This document shows positions 22,850 to 34,602 of a DNA stretch of 64,000 nt, piece after piece; within the stretch, counting starts at the first letter, position 1; each line of letters starts with the position of its first letter. The notes beneath the pieces are model-generated. The model ran no database searches. It was given only the letters and a program-made list of their open reading frames with translations, and was not told the DNA's origin. This DNA is from Poa pratensis. Lineage: Eukaryota; Streptophyta; Magnoliopsida; Poales; Poaceae. The position numbers and the translations under genes were made by a program. Location: NCBI GenBank assembly GCA_947311845.1, contig CAMZMU010000069.1, forward strand, positions 7,991,875-8,055,874, given 5' to 3'.

Positions 22850-24152
22850 CTCGTCCTGCTCCCACCCTCCATCCACTATCTGCGGCGCCGTCGGCCCCCT
22901 CCTGTCTGTCCCTTAGCGGCGCCGTCAGCCTCCTCAGCAGGTGTATAGGAGCCGCCGCCATCTTCCTGCGTGATTGGATCTGCCGGCCACGTTTCTCCCA
23001 TCGCCTGCGGGAACGGAGGCCGGCTGGCCGGCTGGGGTTCGGATTTGACGAGGGCAGGATCAGGCTGCACGGAGTGCGAGGAAGGCAGGAGAAGGTGTGC
23101 GTCGAGGCCGGGTGCACGCCTGCACGGCGTGCGACGAGGGGCAGGAGTCGGCTGGTCGAGACGCTGCCCGCGCTGTACCTGTACTACGCCGTGGCCGTCA
23201 AGGGAGGCGGTGGCGTGGAGGGGTGCGTCAGCACGTGAACCTGCGGTGCCTCGTCGGAGGCCTCCGAGCCCAATCTGCGGAAGAAGAGTGTTCTCTACCC
23301 AGGTTGCCCACACGCAAGACACGGTAAGTCTACCTCTATCTGCAGTTTTCCCTTTCCATACTAGCATCAGCAGTTCGCACCATATTAGTTTAATTTTCAC
23401 ACTAGTCTTCATTCCTTCTCGTAGACGAAATAGGATGCCCACGTTATGATTGCAGTACCTCCCATCATAGTCATCAGTGAGTAATGAGCATATTGCCGTG
23501 CTTGTTTTGGTCAGGGCTGAGGAGCACGTCGGAGAGGTGAGCAGTAGGGACTTTGAAGCATTGACACTGGATCAGTCACCTCGTACACCTGACTGAACTC
23601 ACAGGTATGACCATTGTATGTTGCTTCTTCTCTTTTGTATTTCTTTAATGGCTGTTTTGGTTCTTCTGCTTAAGTGAAAATGCGTTGTCACCCTAATAAA
23701 GTAATAAGTCGGTCACTGTTCAAACTGATCTTAATAATCATCATGGCAATTCCAGTATGACTGTAATTTTACCTATATGTGTTTCCACAATCCACGTGTG
23801 TTGGCTTCTTTCTCCGTGAATCTAACCAAGCTATAATTTTGGTAGAAAAGTTGAATAAGAAAAATAATTCTATATGCTTATCTGATCCTCCCTTGAGGTC
23901 TATTTTGGCACAGAATATGGTACATAATATGCTGGATTGTATATGCTTATTTTGGTAGGCTATCATTTTATATAGCATATGCTTAATTGCTCTGTGTGCC
24001 CCAGCCATGTATTACTGATTTGTAGCATGTACTTATTCTCATTGGAAAGACGTGTGTTTGTTTAGCTTTCTATGGCAAGTATTTATGATTGGCATGCATG
24101 CTTAATTTTCTGATGATACCCTAATAACATTGTTAATTAACTTGATATACAG
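22850..24152 (+). other. spliced 5' leader of the FAR1/MULE-type gene
   Basis: A GC-rich segment (about 22860-23323) ends in a perfect GTAAGT donor at 23324. The acceptor TTGATATACAG precedes 24153, six bases before the ATG of the transposase-like frame. A possible middle exon near 23510-23610 ends in CACAG followed by GTATGA. The leader has open frames on both strands, which I attribute to GC content. Exon choice is inferred. Confidence 0.5.
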
Positions 24153-26295
24153 GAAGACATGGCCGAGTCCATGGCTGAGTACCGTGAGATTGTCAGGAAG
24201 ACGTTTGATAGCGAGGATGAAGGTTTTCGGTTCTATAACAGTTATGCTCTTGAGAAAGGTTTTAGTGTGCGGAAGGAATATGTCGAGTGGGATGGAGGCA
24301 AGAAAGAGATTATTTTGAGGAAACTTGTCTATAGTCGTGAAGGCTGCCGTGAAGAGAAGCACATGAAGAGGAAGAGAGAAGATAGGAAGAGGAGGCCACG
24401 GAATATCACTCGTGTTGGGTGTAAAGCCAAATTGGTCATTGCTAGGGTCGAGGAAACGGGGCGGTGGTTTGTGAAGGATTTCAACGATGAGCACACCCAT
24501 CCTCTGGCCCCACGGGACCTAGCTTGCCTGCTGCGTTCACACAGAAGGATCAGCGACGAGCAGAAAGCCAACATTATAGAGATGGAAATTTCTGGGATAT
24601 GCAAACACAAAATCATGGACGTATTGTGCATGCAATCCGGTGGATATAAAGATGTTGGATGCACCATAAGGGACATTTATAATTTCTGCCATGTGTACAA
24701 GCAAGAAATAATCTCTGCCGGTGATGCTCAGACGGTTATCCATCACTTCATGGCGTGGCAAGAGAAAGATCCAGATTTTTTCTTCAGGTACTTGGTAGAT
24801 AAAGATGGTCATCTGAAGGGATTGTTCTGGTCTGATAGTCAAGCACGGCTCGACTACGAGGCTTTCGGTGATGTTGTTTTTGATAGCACATACAGAACCA
24901 ATAAGTACAATCTCCCATTTGTGCCTTTCGTGGGGCTGAATCACCACCGCAGCACTGTAATTTTTGGTTGTGGTATTATTTCTCATGAAACTACAGAGGC
25001 GTACGTGTGGTTGTTGTGGACTTTTTCAGCTGCCATGGCACATAATCATCCGATATCCGTGATCACTGATGGGGACCTTGCAATGCAGAGAGCAATCAGG
25101 ATTGTATGGTCTGCCTGTAACCAGAAGTTGTGTGTATGGCATATTCAGCAGAACATTATACGTCATCTGCATGATGACGCGGTTCGGGAAGAATTCAGAA
25201 GGTTCATATATGATTCATGTTCCATCGAAGAGCATGAGAGAAAATGGGTGCAGTTCTTAGAAAGGAATCAGGTAAGAAGTGAGGAGTCGTGGCTACATCA
25301 GATGTATCAGATTAGGAAGCTGTGGTGTGCTCCATATCTGGTGGGACGCTGTTTCTTAGGATTGAGCAGTAATCAGCGGAGCGAGAGCCTAAACTCCATG
25401 CTCCATACACATCTTGACGGTAGTATGACAATGTTTAATGGTAGAGCACTTCGAGCGTTGCCTTTCTTCACGACGCTTGAACGAGGCTCTCCTAGACTGT
25501 GTGGCCTAGCAGTCTGTACCATTTACAGAGACGGATGCTTCAAGTCTTGTGAAACACGCTGTAGAAGCTTTCACGCCCGAGGTGTTTCGTTTGCTCACAT
25601 GGAGCTTAGACGCTGTGAAGAACTGTTTTATCAGCGAGGTACTAGATGCAAGGCCTTTGACTATATATGTTGTGGCTAAGAAGGATAGAAGAGAGAAGAA
25701 GTTTGAGGTGCGCTATGAGGAGAAGCAAGGTTCTTTGTACATGATCAGCTGTTCTTGTCGTAAGCTCGAATGCGAAGGGATACCATGTTCCCACATATTG
25801 TACATGCTGGAAAAATTACAAGTAACACGACTGCCCAAGTGTTGTGTTCCCACCAGTTGGACGATGGGTGCAAAGTCTGCGTACCCTCCGAACAGAAAGA
25901 GCGACATGTATGAGTACTCTAAAATCCTGATGAGATACCGTGAGTTACGGAAACTGAGTAACGCGTCAAGTATCAGGGCATGTCTATCTGATGAGGCGTA
26001 TGAGCGTCTGAAGATGATTATGAATGCAGAAGCTGACAACAAGGAATCAAATAGTGGTCAGAAGGAATGCATTAGGTTTGGTCCAGTGGTTTCGCAGACG
26101 ACGCAACTTGACTCTGGTGATTTGGGAAACATTTTGGATCCTGTGCGTGTGCAAGGCCGAGGTGCACCCAAGAAAAGGCTGTAGGCAAAGACGACAAAAC
26201 CACGACCAAAATCGAAATGTGGCTATTGCGGGGAGCGGGGTCACAACCGGCGTACATGCTCCAAGTTGAAAGAGGTAGCAGTTTTTTCCTGCTAG
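24153..26295 (+). pseudogene. FAR1/FHY3-like MULE transposase gene, broken
   Basis: ATG at 24159. Order of domains: FAR1 DNA-binding zinc domain at residues ~20-115 (GFSVRKEYVEW, then VGCKAKL, then HTHPLA), MULE transposase core at ~235-335 (VVFDSTYRTNKY and VITDGDLAM supply the two aspartates), then SWIM zinc finger in the later frame (CSCRKLECEGIPCSH). A frameshift at 25436-25438, an in-frame TAG at 25507 and a TAG at 26182 break it. Beyond the last stop the same frame encodes a CCHC knuckle (C-x2-C-x4-H-x4-C, 26217-26258) before a TAG at 26293. Family members are either Jittery-like Mutator transposases or domesticated light-signalling factors. The decay and TE setting favour the former. 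I could not confirm terminal inverted repeats. Confidence 0.85.
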
Positions 26296-27295
26296 TTTAT
26301 ATTTTATAGCAATTTTGGGCGGAATGTGTAGTTTCATAAGAACAGTTTAAGACACACCTTCAGGTTTTGGAGAATACTTTCTGTTGGTATGCTAATAACT
26401 AGTCTTTCTGGTGTTTCCTGATACGAATAACTTAATTATGTCAAGTGATTTTTCATACCATATTCATCACATCGATCCTGCTCACATGCCTTTTCATTGT
26501 GTAGGTGGCTGATGCAGATTAATGGATGCTGAAGGTAGAGCCATAGGGTAGAGCAATCCATGTAGAAGGTGGTGTGTTCTGATGTCTTCCATCAGCAGAT
26601 TTGTGGCGTCCAAGACAGGGGATTGTGATGTTGTGATACAAGTATGTTTCGTTAAGGTCTAATATATGACACCTATATCTTCTAGCTTATCCACCTGCCA
26701 TGCTCGCTGCCATGACATACTGAAGGCTCCACGGGAGTGTAGCTGTGTTGCCCAGAACTCCAGTCCATCGAGTTGATCTTCAAATGTATTTTTGATTGTT
26801 TAAATTTATCAAGCTAGGTTGTTAATCTTGTTGTTTTCCTATCTCACGGAATGGACTCATCTCCAAGTGTAGCGAAACCTCTGTGTTGTTGATCAAGCGT
26901 TTGTGTATGGGACCGTCCTCTGTCACGAGCGATTTGTATATGTAGTGGTTCTGTTATTATCATCATCATCTATATTTGCTGGCTGATCCGAAAATGTCCA
27001 AAAATGGAATAGGTCATGTCAAAATTTCGTAGCTCAAGGATCGATATTTGTAGAAGGCTGGCCGATGTTGAAGAATAAAAACGTTACATTAACCAAGAAC
27101 TTGATCGTACGCACACTTTCTGAACTAATCAATATTCGCATGGTCTTTTGTAGGTATTACAAAACTGAGATCAACCAGAAGGAAACATGAAGTATGTCAC
27201 TTAGGACAAATAACAAAAACTCAAAACCTATTGAAGAACCATTAAACATCATTTTGGTTCTTAAATTTTCTTTATGTGCTGAATGATCATACGCT
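26296..27295. other. 3' flank of the FAR1/MULE gene, no gene recognised
   Basis: AT-rich sequence with no supported reading frame. It probably holds the 3' untranslated region of the gene on its left and lies between convergent transcription units. Confidence 0.4.
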
Positions 27296-27430
27296 CTACT
27301 GCTGCTCGTCACCCATGTCAAAAGACATTTCTTTCTTGATATTGTCAAGTGTGGAGCGCATTGTGCTTGGTGATGTCCCATCTTCGTCCTGATCTCCCTC
27401 GCCAATATCAAGGTAGGTGTATGGACATTC
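27296..27430 (-). CDS. last exon of an unidentified minus-strand gene
   Basis: On the minus strand, an acceptor (TTTTTTTGGGACAG) is followed by an acidic open frame beginning ECPYTYLDIGEG, passing DNIKKEMSFDMGDEQQ and stopping with TAG at 27298-27296. A second exon of apparently the same gene lies at 34602-34490, on the far side of the CACTA element. The gene converges on the FAR1/MULE gene. I do not recognise the protein. A second convergent gene is known in some Mutator elements (mudrB), but I see no sequence reason to call it that. Confidence 0.45.
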   Translation of the reverse strand, partial: ECPYTYLDIGEGDQDEDGTSPSTMRSTLDNIKKEMSFDMGDEQQ

Positions 27431-27949
27431 CTGTCCCAAAAAAATAGAAAGCTATGAATATAAAAATGATGTAGGCTAAATGATGATAACATAGCACTAC
27501 AAGAAATATGCTATAATGTGACCTTTTATAGTGACGCCCAAAATATTGGTCATAGATCTATGACCATTTTGAACCAGTTGGTCACACGCTGGTTTTGAGG
27601 GTGTAAACAGCACAAACTTATGACCAATTTGTGACCAAAGGACTTTTTTTCCTAACATGAATTGGTCATAAGCCAGCTAGCACTAATATATGACCTTTTT
27701 TCTAGACGACTACGACCAATTTAAATGGTCATTCGCATTAGTGGATAGCCAACTCAGCAATCTCGCCTACGTGTTAGTGCTTAGGCGTCATTTTCGCTTA
27801 CGTGTCACTCTGACTGGACAGCCAACTCAGCGGTCTCGCCTACGTGTCAGTGTTTAGGTGTCATTTTTGCCAACGTGTCACTCTTACATGTAGGACCCAC
27901 TGTCAGGAGTAGCACACAATGACCGATGGGACCCGCCCAGCCCAACCGA

Positions 27950-28216
27950 CATGTGGGACCCACCGTGTGATCCGTGGGACTAGCCATGTGGGACCCACCG
28001 TGGGACCCGCCCTGCTGCCATGTGGAACCAGTTGGACCCGCCCTGCTGCCATGTGGAACCAGTGGGACCCGCCCTGCCGCCATGTGGGACCCACCGTGTG
28101 ATCCGTGGGACCAGCCATGTGGGACCCACCGTGTGACCCGCCCTGCTGCCATGTGGAACCAGTGGGACCCGCCCTGCCGCCATGTGGGACCCACCGTGTG
28201 ATCCGTGGGACCCGCC
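27950..28216. repeat. minisatellite of CCATGTGGGACCCACCGTG-type units
   Basis: Two full units of about 130 and 102 bp and a partial third, each built from shorter pieces such as ATGTGGGACCCACCGTG and GCCATGTGGAACCAGTGGGA. Long open frames on both strands here (Gly/Ser/His-rich on one, Pro/Cys-rich on the other) are produced by the repeat and are not genes. Confidence 0.85.
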
Positions 28217-28254
28217 CTGACCCACACATAAGCAAATGAATAAATGGAACAAAA

Positions 28255-28332
28255 TGAGGAGAGATGGGGACTTGAACCCACGCCCTCCCTCTCCTCCCAG
28301 AGCGCACATGACCACCAGGCCACAGCGTCTTG
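28255..28332 (-). repeat. tRNA-like (SINE-head-like) block
   Basis: On the minus strand, TGGCCTGGTGGT (28322-28311) resembles a Pol III A box and GGTTCAAGTCC (28078-equivalent position 28278... read as 28278-28268) is a perfect B box. They are ~44 bases apart, as in tRNA genes. No acceptor stem closes around them and no proper anticodon arm is visible, so it is not a functional tRNA gene. It may be the head of a SINE or a tRNA pseudogene. Confidence 0.5.
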
Positions 28333-28710
28333 TGTGATGAAAACTAGCCCGAACTTTATTTGTATCGTAGCTAGATCATTCTGGGCCAAAGCCCATTTCC
28401 GGAAACGAGTTGGGCACCTAATGGTATAGTTGGGCCGGTGGACATGGGCTGCTTACTAGCCTTTTCCACGTTTTTTGTGTTTTTTTTGGCTAAGCTACTG
28501 GGCTGTCCAACACGGCATAGCGAGTTCTATTTTTTTTTTTGTTCTTTCTTTTTTCTTTTTCTGTTTTCTTTTATAATTTTTGATTTTGAACTTCAATTTT
28601 AACCAAATAAATTTTCAAACTTCTGTATAAGTGTCCTATGTCATTATATACTATTAGGTACTGTTTTTAAAATTCATGTGGTCTATTTTTGCAACATAGT
28701 GTGTTGCAAC

Positions 28711-30420
28711 ATATAATGACACTTTGCGAAGGATTTACATCTTTTTGATTTTTTTGAATTATCTACGCCGATTTCAAAATACGATCAAAACGACGGACAT
28801 GACCGATCGTATCTAGAGGCTAAATCTTGTGGAACTCTTTGTGTATCTATGATGAAATAGATACTTTTGTACCTAGAAATGATTTTCACAAAAAATCTTG
28901 AGCAAACTACGAGGCACCCGTAGTTCAAATTTGACCCGGTTTCAGCTGAATCGACGAAAATTTGTCTTTTTGACAAGGCGTGGATGGAAACCATTTCACA
29001 CACAACCATTTAGTTATTTGTACATCCAATGTGGTCTCATATTTTACAAAAATGGTGTGATCCCAATTTGCAACATATTTTTGGTATGTGCTTCACAAAA
29101 ACACCCATTTTTCGCACTCGAAAAATGAAAAATGAATTTTTTGTGTAATAAATTAGAAAAGTTTGTTCGGCAACATTGTTCTCCATTCCAAGATACACTC
29201 TTGTGCACAATATCGGCATATTTGAACAAACTATGTCATGATTACCGCATAAACATTGGTCAGTTGGGCTGAAAGCCACGAATCTTCATACATGAGAGGT
29301 CATTTGTGTGAACACTTTTTAAAGATATCTTACATTTTCCAAGTTTGTTATTTTTCCTTAAAACTAGGTCACATATGATGACACTTTGTGAAGGATTTAC
29401 ATCTTTTTGATTTTTTTGAATTATCTACGCCGATTTCAAAATACGATCAAAACGACGGACATGACCGATCGTATCTAGAGGCTGAATCTTGTGGAACTCT
29501 TTGTGTATCTATGATGAAATAGATACTTTTGTACCTAGAAATGATTTTCACAAAAAATCTTGAGCAAACTACGAGGCACCCGTAGTTCAAATTTGACACG
29601 GTTTCAGCTGAATCGACGAAAATTTGTCTTTTTGACAAGGCGTGGATGGAAACCATTTCACACACAACCATTTAGTTATTTGTACATCCAATGTGGTCTC
29701 ATATTTTACAAAAATGGTGTGATCCCAATGTGCAACATATTTTTGGTATGTGCTTCACAAAAACACCCATTTTTCGCACTCGGAAAATGAAAAATGAATT
29801 TTTTGTGTAATAAAGTTGAAAAGTTTGTTCGGCAACGTTGTTCTCCATTCCAAGATACACTCTTGTGCACAATATTGGAATATTTGAACAAACTATGTCA
29901 TGGTTAGCGCATAAGCATTGGTCAGTTGGGCTGAAAGCCACGGATCTTCATACATGAGTAACTCGGGGGACATGACCGTTCATAGCTAGGGGTTAAATTT
30001 GGCAAACCTTTTTGTGTATCTGCGATGAAATGACTAGTTGTGAACCTAGAAATGAAATTCCTGAAAAATAACGGGCAAGATATATAGCACCTGTAGTTCA
30101 AAATTTAGCCATTTCCAACTGAATCGGCTGGAAACCGTTTAATTGACCGGAAAATGGTAGAAAGCTCAGAAATGAATACTTTTTGGTGATTGTACATAGA
30201 ATGATGTCTACTATGTGAACAATTTTTATCGGTTCCATTTTGGACGACACTCTCGGTAGCCGCTTCACAAAAAGTCGGGCTATTAGCACTTAAAAAATGA
30301 AAAGTGGATTTTTTGTGAAACATGTCGAAATCGCTGGTCGGCAACATTGTTTGCCATGCCACAATGCAAACATGTGCCAAATTCGGGCACATTTCGGCAA
30401 ACTATGTGGTAGTTACTTAA
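28711..30420. repeat. three-copy tandem repeat, unit ~662 bp
   Basis: Copy 1 (28711-29372) and copy 2 (29373 to about 29957) are offset by 662 bp and nearly identical. Copy 3 (about 29963-30420) is clearly diverged but still alignable (for example GACATGACCG, GATGAAAT, CACCTGTAGTTCAAA). Copies 2 and 3 lack the last ~75 bp of copy 1. The open frames in the copies repeat with the same offset and have no recognisable product. The gradient of identity points to an old and a recent duplication. Confidence 0.85.
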
Positions 30421-30952
30421 TAAAAATTCCATTATTTAAACTCAGGAAATAAAAACTTGGTGCAGCCAATCAGATGCAAGAAAGCAGCAAACCACGGATC
30501 GTCGATCTGCCCGTCCACACAACAACCGACAGAACGATCCAGACCGTCTATACCCTATCTGGAACGAGAGGCGAGAGAAATTCAGATATTTTGGGCGCAG
30601 TCACGCTCTCGCGCTCCAACCTCAGGCCCCACCTCCTCTCCTCCACCTCCCACCTCAGGCCCCATCTCGCACCACGCACCACGCCACCACCGCCCACTTC
30701 CCACCTCCTCTCCTCCAGATCTCGATCCAGATCTCCTCGTTCCAGATCCGCCACCTCCCACCACCGCAGCCCCCCTCCACCGCCACCACCCGCTCCCCCA
30801 GCTCCCGGCCCTCCTAATCCGCCTTCTCCTCGTTCCAGAATCATAAAGCAAGAGCACCGCACCGAACGCAGAAGCTTCCGATCCACCTCCAACACGCCAC
30901 GCGCACTCGTCGTCGGAGGCGGCAGCTTCGTCGCCGTCAGGGAGAGGGGAGG

Positions 30953-33730
30953 ATGAGACGGCCGCACGGAGCACGCGGCAGCAGATCCAGCCCGGCCGCC
31001 GCCGCTTTCTTCTTGGTCGCCGCCGCGATCTGCGCCCAGTTCGCCGCAGGTGCGTGCTCCTTCTGCCCCCGCTCGATCCAGGCCCATCGCTGGCACTGCG
31101 TGCTGCTCTGGCTAGCGCGCAGCACCATCGATTGGCTCTGGGCGGCGCCTTCAATGAGGCGACGGTGCACGAGCGGGTGTCTCAGCGTCGGCGCCGGCCA
31201 CCGGCTTCAGATCCGGCAACGCAAGTAGGCCTCGACAAGGACGGAGATGGTAAGGGAATCCCTAACTCCCCACGCCTACTCGCCCCTACTCCGGATCCTC
31301 TATACTGACCCCCTCCTTGCTTTTGCTCTCGCAGATCGAAGGAGCTCTCATCCTCCCGCCTCTTCGACAAGGACGGAGATGCAAGGCGCCGACTCTACCC
31401 CTCCAGGGTTTCGTCCGCTGTAAGCTCCAGGCGCCGCCGTTTCTCGCCTTAGCTCAGGAGGTATCCATCCGGTCCCTTCTCTCTGTAGCGTATCCGTCCT
31501 TCCCTTTCTGTATGTTTAGCGGATAGGAGTTGACGCATCTAGGCATATACATGATTGTATCTACCCTAGATGTTACATAGGTTGCTTGGCCTATTTGTAG
31601 ATTCGTTAATACACACCATTTCTTTGTGAATTATAGATTCGTTAATTTGTTTGTAATGTGCTTATGCTAGATTAATTTATTACCCTGAGGTTTGATGTTT
31701 CTAATGTGCTTATGCTGAAATCATGTCACTGGGACAGAACATGAGTTGGCTATCTTATAGCTCGAATGCATTAGACGTGAATTATTTCTGTTTCTGATTG
31801 TAAACATTGGGACAGAACATGATTTGGTTATCTTCTTTCTGTTTAGTCCCCAATGGACAAATACTTGTGTAATATCCAAACAATAAGTGAGCTAGAGATG
31901 CTATTTTCTAATGAGCACTTAGTTGTTAATTCTTTTCTATATTGGTGTGCTGCAATCTTGTTTTAAGTAGGTTCTTATTGTGGGTCATCTTATTTGCAAA
32001 GCTATTTGCAATCTTATGTGGGTAATCGCTTTTAGCATTATGGTTCTGTTTTGTCTATGTGGCCTTTATATTCTAAAAAATGTGTTGATGCTTTACTAGT
32101 TATATGCTTTACTAAGGCCCAACAATGCATAATGTGAAACAATGAACAGCAATCATGAATACTAATAGAGAAACATGAACAACCATCTTTTTTACTCCTA
32201 TCTAACGTTGTTTATTCTTATCTAATGTTTTTGTTTCTTTGCTGGTTTTTCAGGGCGCAAGTGGTGCAGTGAACGCAAGACTGCCCGCGGCCTCCCTGCA
32301 ACCTGATCTGGTCGGCTGTGGCCTCCGGGCTGCTGGATTGAGTCAAGTGGTGGTGCAGGAGGTCAACCTGGACGTGGCAACCTGAGTCGCTCCTGAACGT
32401 GGAGAAGCTTGCCTTCTGGCCGGCAACATGGCCGGCACCACGAAGGACGTCATCGACATAATCAAGCTCTGCTTCAAGGATCCCGCCTGGAATGCTTCCA
32501 GTCGCCAGGTAGTCGTCCTTTCCAAGCTGATGGGACAGCTCAAGCAGGTATATAGCTTCCACAACTCGCTCCTCCCTTTTATGATCGATTGTGTCAACTT
32601 GACTAGAAATGTGGTAGCAGTCAATTCTGTCAACTTGAATGAAAGTGATTTGGACCCAGCTGCTTGTTAGTAGTAGACATTACATTCACTGGCACTAAAA
32701 ATGTGGCTTTCCTCAACTTACAGGAGTTCTATGCAAAAGAAAGACGAGGTGAAGATTTTTGAACTATCCACTGAGGAAGACGAGCTGAATTCTTGCATCT
32801 GTCCACTTTGTCAGATTTTGGATTGTCACTCACTTCCTGTGCTTGTGATTATGACCTCCGTTGCCCAGTTATCTGGACACTAGTTATGGTTGTGCCTTCT
32901 GTTATTGTCTTGTGGTATTGCAGTGCATATTTGTATGTTCATGTGTTCTTCTAAAAACTTGGGTTTTGTGGTTAGTCTGTAAGAAATGAATCTGTACCAG
33001 TTACTTAGTCAAGATTCAGTAACTTTTCTATTGAGCATACGTCATTTTGCAGCTGCACATCGATCTCTTCCCACTCTGCATGGAGCTCTTTACTAGTTAT
33101 ATGCTCTTTACTAAGGAACAACAATCATGAATGCTAATAGAGAAACATGAACAACCTTCTTGTTTAATTCTATCTAAAGTTTTTGTTTCTTTGCTGCTTT
33201 TTCAGGGCGCAAGTGGTGCAGTGGACGCAAGACTGCCCTCTCTACCGCTATCTCCGTGCCGCTGGATCGAGTCAAGTGGTGGTGCAGGAGGTCAACCTGG
33301 ACGTGGCAACCTGAGTCGCTCTTGAACTCGGAGAAGCGTGCCTTTCTCTACCGGTGACGTGACCGGCACCAGCAAGGACGCCGTCGACATAATCAAGCTC
33401 TACTTCAAGGATGCCGCCTGGAATGCTTTCAGTGGCCAGATTGTCATCCTTCCGAGCTGATGGGAGAGCTCAAGCAGGTATATAGATTCCACAACTCGCT
33501 CCTCCCTTTTATGGTCGATTGTGTCAACTTGACTAAAAATGTGGGTAGTAGTCGACTGTCAACTTTGACTAAAAGTGATTTGTACCCAACTGCTTGTTAG
33601 TAGTAGACATTATATTCACTGACTAAAAATGTGTGTTTCCTCTAACTTCTAGGAGTTCCTTGCAAAAGAAGATTGACAGGAGCAGGAGCCCAGTTTGTGA
33701 CTGCTATCGAAGGAGCACAAGTCCAGTCTG
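30953..33730 (+). pseudogene. captured, spliced gene fragments inside the CACTA element
   Basis: A GC-rich first exon starts with ATG at 30953 and encodes a basic then hydrophobic N-terminus (SPAAAAFFLVAAAICAQFAAG) that looks like a secretory signal peptide; a GTGCGT donor follows at about 31050. Further exon-like units have clean borders: acceptor TTTTTCAG before 32254 and 33206, donor GTATAT after KLMGQLKQ (32547), acceptor CTTACAG before about 32725. The unit 32094-32790 is duplicated at 33090-33730. Copy 1 holds TTKDVIDIIKLCFKDPAWN in frame; copy 2 has changes and an early stop. I do not recognise the source gene. The pattern fits CACTA-mediated capture (transduplication). Confidence 0.5.
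31320..32093. other. intron-like AT-rich stretch within the CACTA cargo
   Basis: Between the GC-rich 5' region and the first copy of the duplicated exon unit there is T-rich sequence with no supported frame. It reads as intron sequence of the captured gene. Confidence 0.4.
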
Positions 33731-34489
33731 TGATTGCTGAAGAAGATATTGCTGAAGAAGATTGAAGACACATGGAGCTTGTATTGCACTTCTGTTTGTT
33801 ATTACATTTGTAGGGCTTGTAATACTGTGATACCATTGTTTCTGTGTTATATGATGTAACAAGCTGATTCTATCTGTTATTTGTAATATTACGTTTGTTC
33901 TCTATCTGTTTCGATTTAAATATTGGTTATTTATTACTGGTAAACAAAATGTAAAAAAACTACCTGTTACCTGTCATCTCAGACCCACCAACTAGAATCT
34001 GACGACTGGGACCCATCGATTAGAAACTGACAAGTGGGACCCATCCATCGGATTAGCTTTTCAAAAAAAAATGTTGATGCAAAAGGCCATGGCCCAGCAA
34101 ATAAAAAGGCTGAATTGTTGGGCTCGGCCCATGTAGTCGTCTGAAATTGACAGAAAAAACATAAATGGACTGAATTATTGGGCTCGGCCCACGGAAACAG
34201 CTCAAATGGACCGGGCTGATTCTGCTCTGTGACCATTTATTTTGGTCACAGAATTGCCACGTCAGCTTTGCCACGTTGGATTTGACGTGGCGTGGCCAGA
34301 TTGCCAGTGACCTTTTCTTTTGGTCATAGAGGTCTATGACCAATCCCAAAAAAAGGTCACATTGGATCGTTAGTGACGCTCATAACGTGACCAAGTGTTT
34401 TTGGTCACAAAAAGGTCAAAAATTAAAATATGTGACCATTCAGTGACCAATATTGAGGGTCATAGAGTAGCATATTTCTTGTAGTGTAG

Positions 34490-34602
34490 ATAGACGGTTC
34501 AAATTGTACATCATCTTTGCTCATGCCATACTCACTATCATCTGAGTCTGAGTATAGACAATTCCTCAGGATGTATAAGTCGCATTTCTTTATTCCTTCG
34601 AG
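34490..34602 (-). CDS. exon of an unidentified minus-strand gene, split by CACTA insertion
   Basis: Minus-strand frame from about 34602 (acceptor GCAAG) reads KCDLYILRNCLYSDSDDSEY and then GMSKDDVQFEPS, an acidic segment in style with the exon at 27430-27296. The CACTA element begins at 34489 in this direction. Before the insertion the next bases would have been TATGTTATC, which contains a possible GT donor, so the element sits at or next to the exon edge. The protein is unidentified. Confidence 0.4.

Larger units (their letters stand above)
27495..34486. mobile_element. 6.99-kb CACTA-family element with captured sequence, TSD TAG
   Basis: The left end CACTACAAGAAATATGCTA is matched in inverted form at the right end (TAGCATATTTCTTGTAGTG, ending 34486). 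A 3-bp duplication TAG flanks it (27492-27494, 34487-34489), as expected for CACTA elements. Both sub-terminal regions are full of short GGTCA/TGACC motifs in both orientations, which would be transposase-binding repeats. No transposase frame is present, so it is non-autonomous. Inside are tandem repeats (27950, 28711), a tRNA-like block (28255) and a spliced, GC-rich gene-like region (30953-33730). It interrupts a minus-strand gene with exons at 27296 and 34490. Confidence 0.92.

Noticed and set aside
28255..28332. A functional tRNA gene on the minus strand
   Set aside because: A and B boxes are present but no acceptor stem or anticodon arm forms.
27847..28389. Gly/Ser/His-rich and Pro/Cys-rich frames at the start of the CACTA at 27.5-34.5 kb
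   Set aside because: They are translations of a minisatellite, repeat with its unit, and occur in several frames at once.
30457..31170. Four to five overlapping 75-190 codon frames in the GC-rich CACTA cargo
   Set aside because: Only the ATG at 30953 has a plausible signal peptide and splice donor; the others are Pro/Ser- or Arg/Gly-rich GC artefacts.
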